From NCBI GenBank assembly GCA_039621445.1, contig CP154956.1, positions 62,184,362 through 62,248,361 of the forward strand: a stretch of 64,000 bases of DNA. Reading direction: 5' to 3'. Position numbers and translations under genes: made by a program. The stretch is from Euglena gracilis (taxonomy: Eukaryota; Euglenida; Euglenophyceae; Euglenales). Below the pieces are notes generated by a model. That model was not told the DNA's origin. It saw nothing but the letters and a program-made list of their open reading frames with translations, and did no database searches. This document shows, one piece after another, positions 60,469-64,000 of the stretch (positions are counted from its first letter, which is position 1; each line of letters begins with the position of its first letter).

Positions 60469-63400
60469 ATGGCCGACCCTGCTGCTGTCCCCCCGGAGGG
60501 GGAACCCGTCATCCCCGGGCAGGCGGAGCCCGGGACCGAGGCGGCGGAGGCTGGCGGCGAGCCGGCCCCGGCGGAGGCCGCAGCGGCGGAGGAGCCGAAG
60601 CCCGCCCCCAAGGCGGGGCGGATCCGCCCCCGAAGTACCGCCCGGAAGCTCCCCATTGCGGAGGTGTATAAGGAGGAGGTCAAGCAATGGGTGCTGGCGA
60701 CCGGCACCCGACTCCCCCTCGACACCCTCCACGTCGACTACGGGATGACGGAGGGCCAGACCCGCCCCCTCGACAACAACGAAGTGGAGCGCAAGCTCCG
60801 GCAGCTGCAGCTCAACCCCCCGCTGGAGCCAGTGAGGGTGACGGTCTGGAAGAAGGCCGGTGTGTCTCCCACTGCGATTCTGTTTTACATGTGTGTTTGA
60901 GGTGTGACGGTTTCTGTGAAATTGGTTTGTGTGCGCAGACTCTTTCGGTGTGTGAGGCTCAGCTTTGGCAAGTGCTTTGCATTGTGAGTACCATTTTATT
61001 TGCGCAATTGCGCGCACAAGCACACAAAGCATCTGATTTGCGCATTTGCGCGCACATGCACACGTGATGCATTTGACTTGCGCAATTGCGCGCACTTACA
61101 CACAGTTCGTTTTACTTGCGCAATTGCGCGCACCTCCCTGCGTTGTCGTCACAGAGAACCACTACGTGCTGATGTCGGGGCAGCACATCACCTCCGCGCT
61201 GAAGCGCTGGGCGGAGGGCTTCCGGTCCCAGAAGTTGAACCCCCCGAAGGGATCAGACCTGTGTGTTTTTGTGTTTTTCGTGACGCCCCCTCTCGTGACG
61301 CCCCCTCTCGTGACGCCCCCTCTCGTGACGCCCCCTCTCGTGACGCCCCCTCTCGTGACGCCCCCTCCCGTGACGCCCCCTCCCGTGACGCCCCCTCTCG
61401 TGACGCCCCTCCTATGCAGCCCCTCCCAGCTGTGACAGACAACGGTGCAAATGCAGGGCTGTGGCCAGGGGAAGTACGTCCTCGCCACCATCCTGCACCC
61501 CCTGACCCCGGTGCACCTGCGGCGGGCGGCCGGCGGGGATGCGCAGGCCATCCAGTCGTCGGTGAAGGAGCTGTCCATCCCCCAGTTCGCCAACCTCCTG
61601 GTGAAGGGGAAGGACATCTCCACGGTGCCGGCGGTGCGGCTGGCGGCGGCCTACCGGCAGGCCGGCTGGGACCGGTCGGTCGCCCAGGTGTCCGCCCACT
61701 GCCAGTCAGCCAGTGCATTACATGGAGATTGTTCTCGTTTCATTTGCGCAATTGCGCGCATCAAAAGTGAACGCATTGCACATTGCAACTTGTCGGTCGG
61801 GGGTGTACAGTGTGTTCACTTGTTCTCAGGGGCAGGTCATCCAGATGTGGGGGCCGCTGCAGCGGCTGGTGGAGGAGAACCCGGAGGCGGTGGCGGGGCT
61901 GCTGAGCGTCGAGTCGGCGCTGGCGGCCAGGGGCCGCATGCTGCTGTCCTCCCACGTGCGCAGCCTCCGGCGGCTGCTGACCCCCGAGGCGAGGGCGCAG
62001 GTGGCGGCGGCGCTGCAGAGCCCGGGGATCGGCCTGGCCCAGCTGGAGCAGGCGGTGACCGAGGCCACCCACGAGATGTGGGTGGCCTTCGCGTGGCGGC
62101 AGGACAACCCCCACATCCACGGGCTGATCGGTATGCCACCGTTGTTCAATCCATCTGGGATAAGGTTATGAGGGTGCATATGGTGCACAGGGTGCATGCA
62201 CACAGATGCATTTGACGGGTGACGTGGTGTGTCCGTGGTGTGTCCACCCCGCCCGTGCTCCTCCTGCAGTGGCGAACGGGGCGGAGCGCAGCCGCTTCAA
62301 GCGGACCGTCCCGGTGGCGGCGCTGCAGGTGACCCGGCTGGGGTCGTGGACGTGGAGCCCGGTGGAGCCGAAGCCCCCCCTGGCGGCGGTGCTGACGGCC
62401 GCCTTCTGGGTGGAGGCGCAGTACGAGGAGCTGCGGGGCTCCTTCGCCCTGCCGGCGGTGCAGTCGGAGGTGGTGGCCAAGGAGGGCGGGGCCCTCCAGG
62501 AGGTGGGGGTGGCCCGGCCGTACGGGGAGGAGAAGGCGGTGAAGTGCCTGGCCTACAAGGCCAGCGCCGGCGCGGTGCCGGCGGAGGCGCTGGGGGCCGC
62601 GGTGGGCCTGGTGGTGGTGGAGGTCACGCCCAGTACCGGCTCAGGGTTCTGTTTCTGCTTGGTGTATTTTTCCTTTTGATGTTCCCGTTTGACTTGCGCA
62701 ATTGCGCGCACCAAACACAAAATTCATTTCATTGCATTTCACTCTCCCCTCTCTATGCGGCTGCTTGTGACAAACACTGTGTGCATTTTTTTTTAAAAAT
62801 TTGATGCGCGCACTTGCGCAAATGTAACAGCGCACTTCGGAAACGTGTCCAGTGAAACAGAATCCTGCCCCCTCCTGTCCGAGCAGGTCAAGCGCCTGGC
62901 CGGCGTCGTGCCGGTCGCCATCTACGGTGGTGCCGGGGCGGTGGCAGCGGTGGAGGCGGCGGTGCGGCGGCTGGCGCCGGGGCGGGAGTCGGTGACGGTG
63001 GACGTGTGGCTGCGGCAGGGGGGCCAGGGGGTGGCCCGCAGGTTCGAGAAGAGGAGCCTGGTGGTCGTGTTCGGCCCGGGGGACGTGGAGCGAAGCAAGG
63101 TGTACACCCTCTCCCACACAATGTGCATACATGGGAGTGTCACAATTAAACTGCTTGCTGCTGCAATGACTGCCACGGTCAGTGGAATTGTTTTTTTTTG
63201 GTGGTTCTCGTTTTACTTGCGCAATTGCGCGCACCTTGTGCACAAAAAAAGCCTTCCCCTGTCTATGCCTGCCTGCCTGGCTCCCCTCGTAGGTGCTGCC
63301 GAAGGTGGAGTGGGACGTGGAGTCCAGCTGCGGGGCGGGGCTGCACTGGCTGTGCGTGGAGTGGCTGTGGCGGCGGGTGGTGCGGCGGATGGAGGCGGCC

Positions 63401-64000
63401 AACGCCATGGTCATCCAGACCGCCGACGCCGCGGTGGCCGGCCGGGTGGCGGCCTGGGCGGCCAAGCCCCCGGAGGTGCTGGTGGTGGTGGAGGACTCGG
63501 CCAGCAGCCTGGAGGACGTCACCCAGACCGTGGCCAACACGGTGACCCTGCCCCGCCCCGTGTCCTCCGCCATGCTGCCCCTCCTGCTGGCCGCCCTGGA
63601 AGGGGGCGACGCCCTCTGGGTCCCCCTGGAGAACGCCGCCCTGCAGGACAAGCTCCGCCTGGCCGCCGAGGAGGCGGCGCGAAGGGCCAAGGAGGCCGAG
63701 GAGCGGCGCCAGCAGACCAAGGTCCGGCAGGAGCAGCGCCGCCTGCAGAGGCTGGAGGAGCGCCAGAAGGGTGGGGCGGACCGGAAGAAGAAGCGCCGGA
63801 AGAAGGAGCCGGAGAAGAAGGCCAGCAGGCCCCCAGCGCCCAAACCCCGACGGGAGGAGACCGAGGCCGCGGACAGCCCGCAGGAGGGCAGCGACGTCGA
63901 GATGAGTGCCCCGGGGCGGGAGACCCCGGAGCTGACCCCGCCCGCCAGCCAGCCCGAGGAGGGGCCCAGCCCCGTCCTGGTGCCGCTGCCGCCCCGGGCC
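60469..64000 (+). CDS. ParB/sulfiredoxin-fold-like (DGQHR-like) protein, runs off the right edge
   Basis: Exons: 60469-60859, 61155 to about 61264, about 61451-61687, 61830-62130, 62270 to about 62629, about 62884-63099 and 63293-64000 (open). Joins 60859/61155, 61687/61830, 62130/62270 and 63099/63293 are clean GT-AG in phase; the other two are uncertain. Residues 1-60 are acidic/Pro/Ala-rich. Then come LPIAEVYKEEVKQW, TRPLDNNEVERKLRQLQLNP, LEPVRVTVWKKAENHYVLMS and SGQHITSALKRWAEGF. The strand-helix order, the TRPLD box and the GQH box followed by Ala and Leu resemble ParB/Srx and DGQHR domains. A helical middle (QVIQMWGPLQRLVEENPEAV) and an alpha/beta segment (VPVAIYGGAGAVAAVEAAV ... LVVVFGPGD) follow. 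The last exon ends in a long Lys/Arg/Glu coiled coil and an acidic Ser/Pro tail. Function is unknown. DNA binding is inferred from the domain resemblance only. Confidence 0.6.
61279..61413. repeat. Nine tandem copies of a 15-bp unit (CGTGACGCCCCCTCT)
   Basis: It lies directly after the presumed donor of exon 2 of the ParB-like gene. The period is a multiple of three and the exon 2 frame stays open through it (PPLVT repeated), stopping at 61435. It is more likely intronic, since a good acceptor and strong coding begin just after it, but a coding role is not excluded. Confidence 0.9.

Larger units (their letters stand above)
55027..63234. repeat. Cluster of 18 palindromic elements, core TTGCGCAATTGCGCGCA
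   Basis: Copies: 55027-55046, 55581-55602, 55691-55710, 56011-56030, 57184-57203 (reverse), 57297-57316, 57377-57428, 59219-59242, 59317-59340, 59617-59668, 60998-61017, 61036-61055, 61076-61095, 61114-61133, 61742-61768, 62692-62711, 62800-62823 (reverse) and 63215-63234. The usual form is ACTTGCGCAATTGCGCGCAC or ATTTGCGCAATTGCGCGCATC. None falls in the exons of the two plus-strand genes. All lie in introns or upstream flanks, mostly in one orientation. Confidence 0.93.

Overview
The window looks like nuclear DNA of a photosynthetic euglenid (Euglena-like). Three things support this. (1) Several introns begin and end without GT-AG. Instead they have a CAG-type triplet at +4 to +6 that pairs with a CTG-type triplet at -8 to -6, and removing them exactly at those points restores the reading frame and the conserved motifs. 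This is the known hallmark of euglenid nonconventional introns. (2) Two predicted plastid proteins carry a two-membrane-segment bipartite leader typical of Euglena, with targeting to a three-membrane plastid. (3) Exons are short and GC-rich, and sit in very long, repeat-packed introns full of (CA)n tracts and G/C homopolymers. All exon boundaries were worked out by eye from frame, splice signals and family resemblance; no database search was possible.

Layout, minus strand (about 0.1-53.8 kb). The genes and fragments are: an unidentified multi-exon fragment at the left edge (about 0.1-2.5 kb); a membrane-anchored plastid rubredoxin resembling RBD1 (6.7-14.6 kb); an unidentified proline/serine-rich protein (20.7-29.9 kb); a plastid monothiol glutaredoxin with a CGYS active site (33.26-35.81 kb, complete, 5 exons, 269 aa); and an exocyst subunit Sec3/EXOC1 (36.66-53.80 kb, 19 exons found, 5' end not found). 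The gaps between them hold microsatellites, minisatellites and several dispersed repeat families. These include two roughly 310-bp elements with CAGGGCGGTC terminal inverted repeats and perfect 8-bp target duplications (hAT-type MITEs), and a long family with copies at 19.2-19.96 kb and 31.2-32.1 kb.

Layout, plus strand (about 55-64 kb). The texture changes here: exons are long, G/C homopolymers become scarce, and there are two genes. The first (56.2-59.9 kb) encodes a protein with a WFDNF motif and an LTDDR motif that may be transposase-like. The second (60.47 kb to beyond the window) begins with a region resembling a ParB/sulfiredoxin-fold (DGQHR-like) domain. In this 8-kb block, 18 copies of a short palindromic element, consensus ACTTGCGCAATTGCGCGCAC, lie in introns and flanks and none in identified exons. 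Two of them extend into perfect 52-bp palindromes. A ParB-like gene surrounded by repeated palindromes is the best candidate here for an undescribed system; the link between protein and sites is inference.

The two plastid genes fit redox and photosystem upkeep in the chloroplast, EXOC1 belongs to secretory vesicle tethering, and the plus-strand pair may be a mobile or selfish unit.
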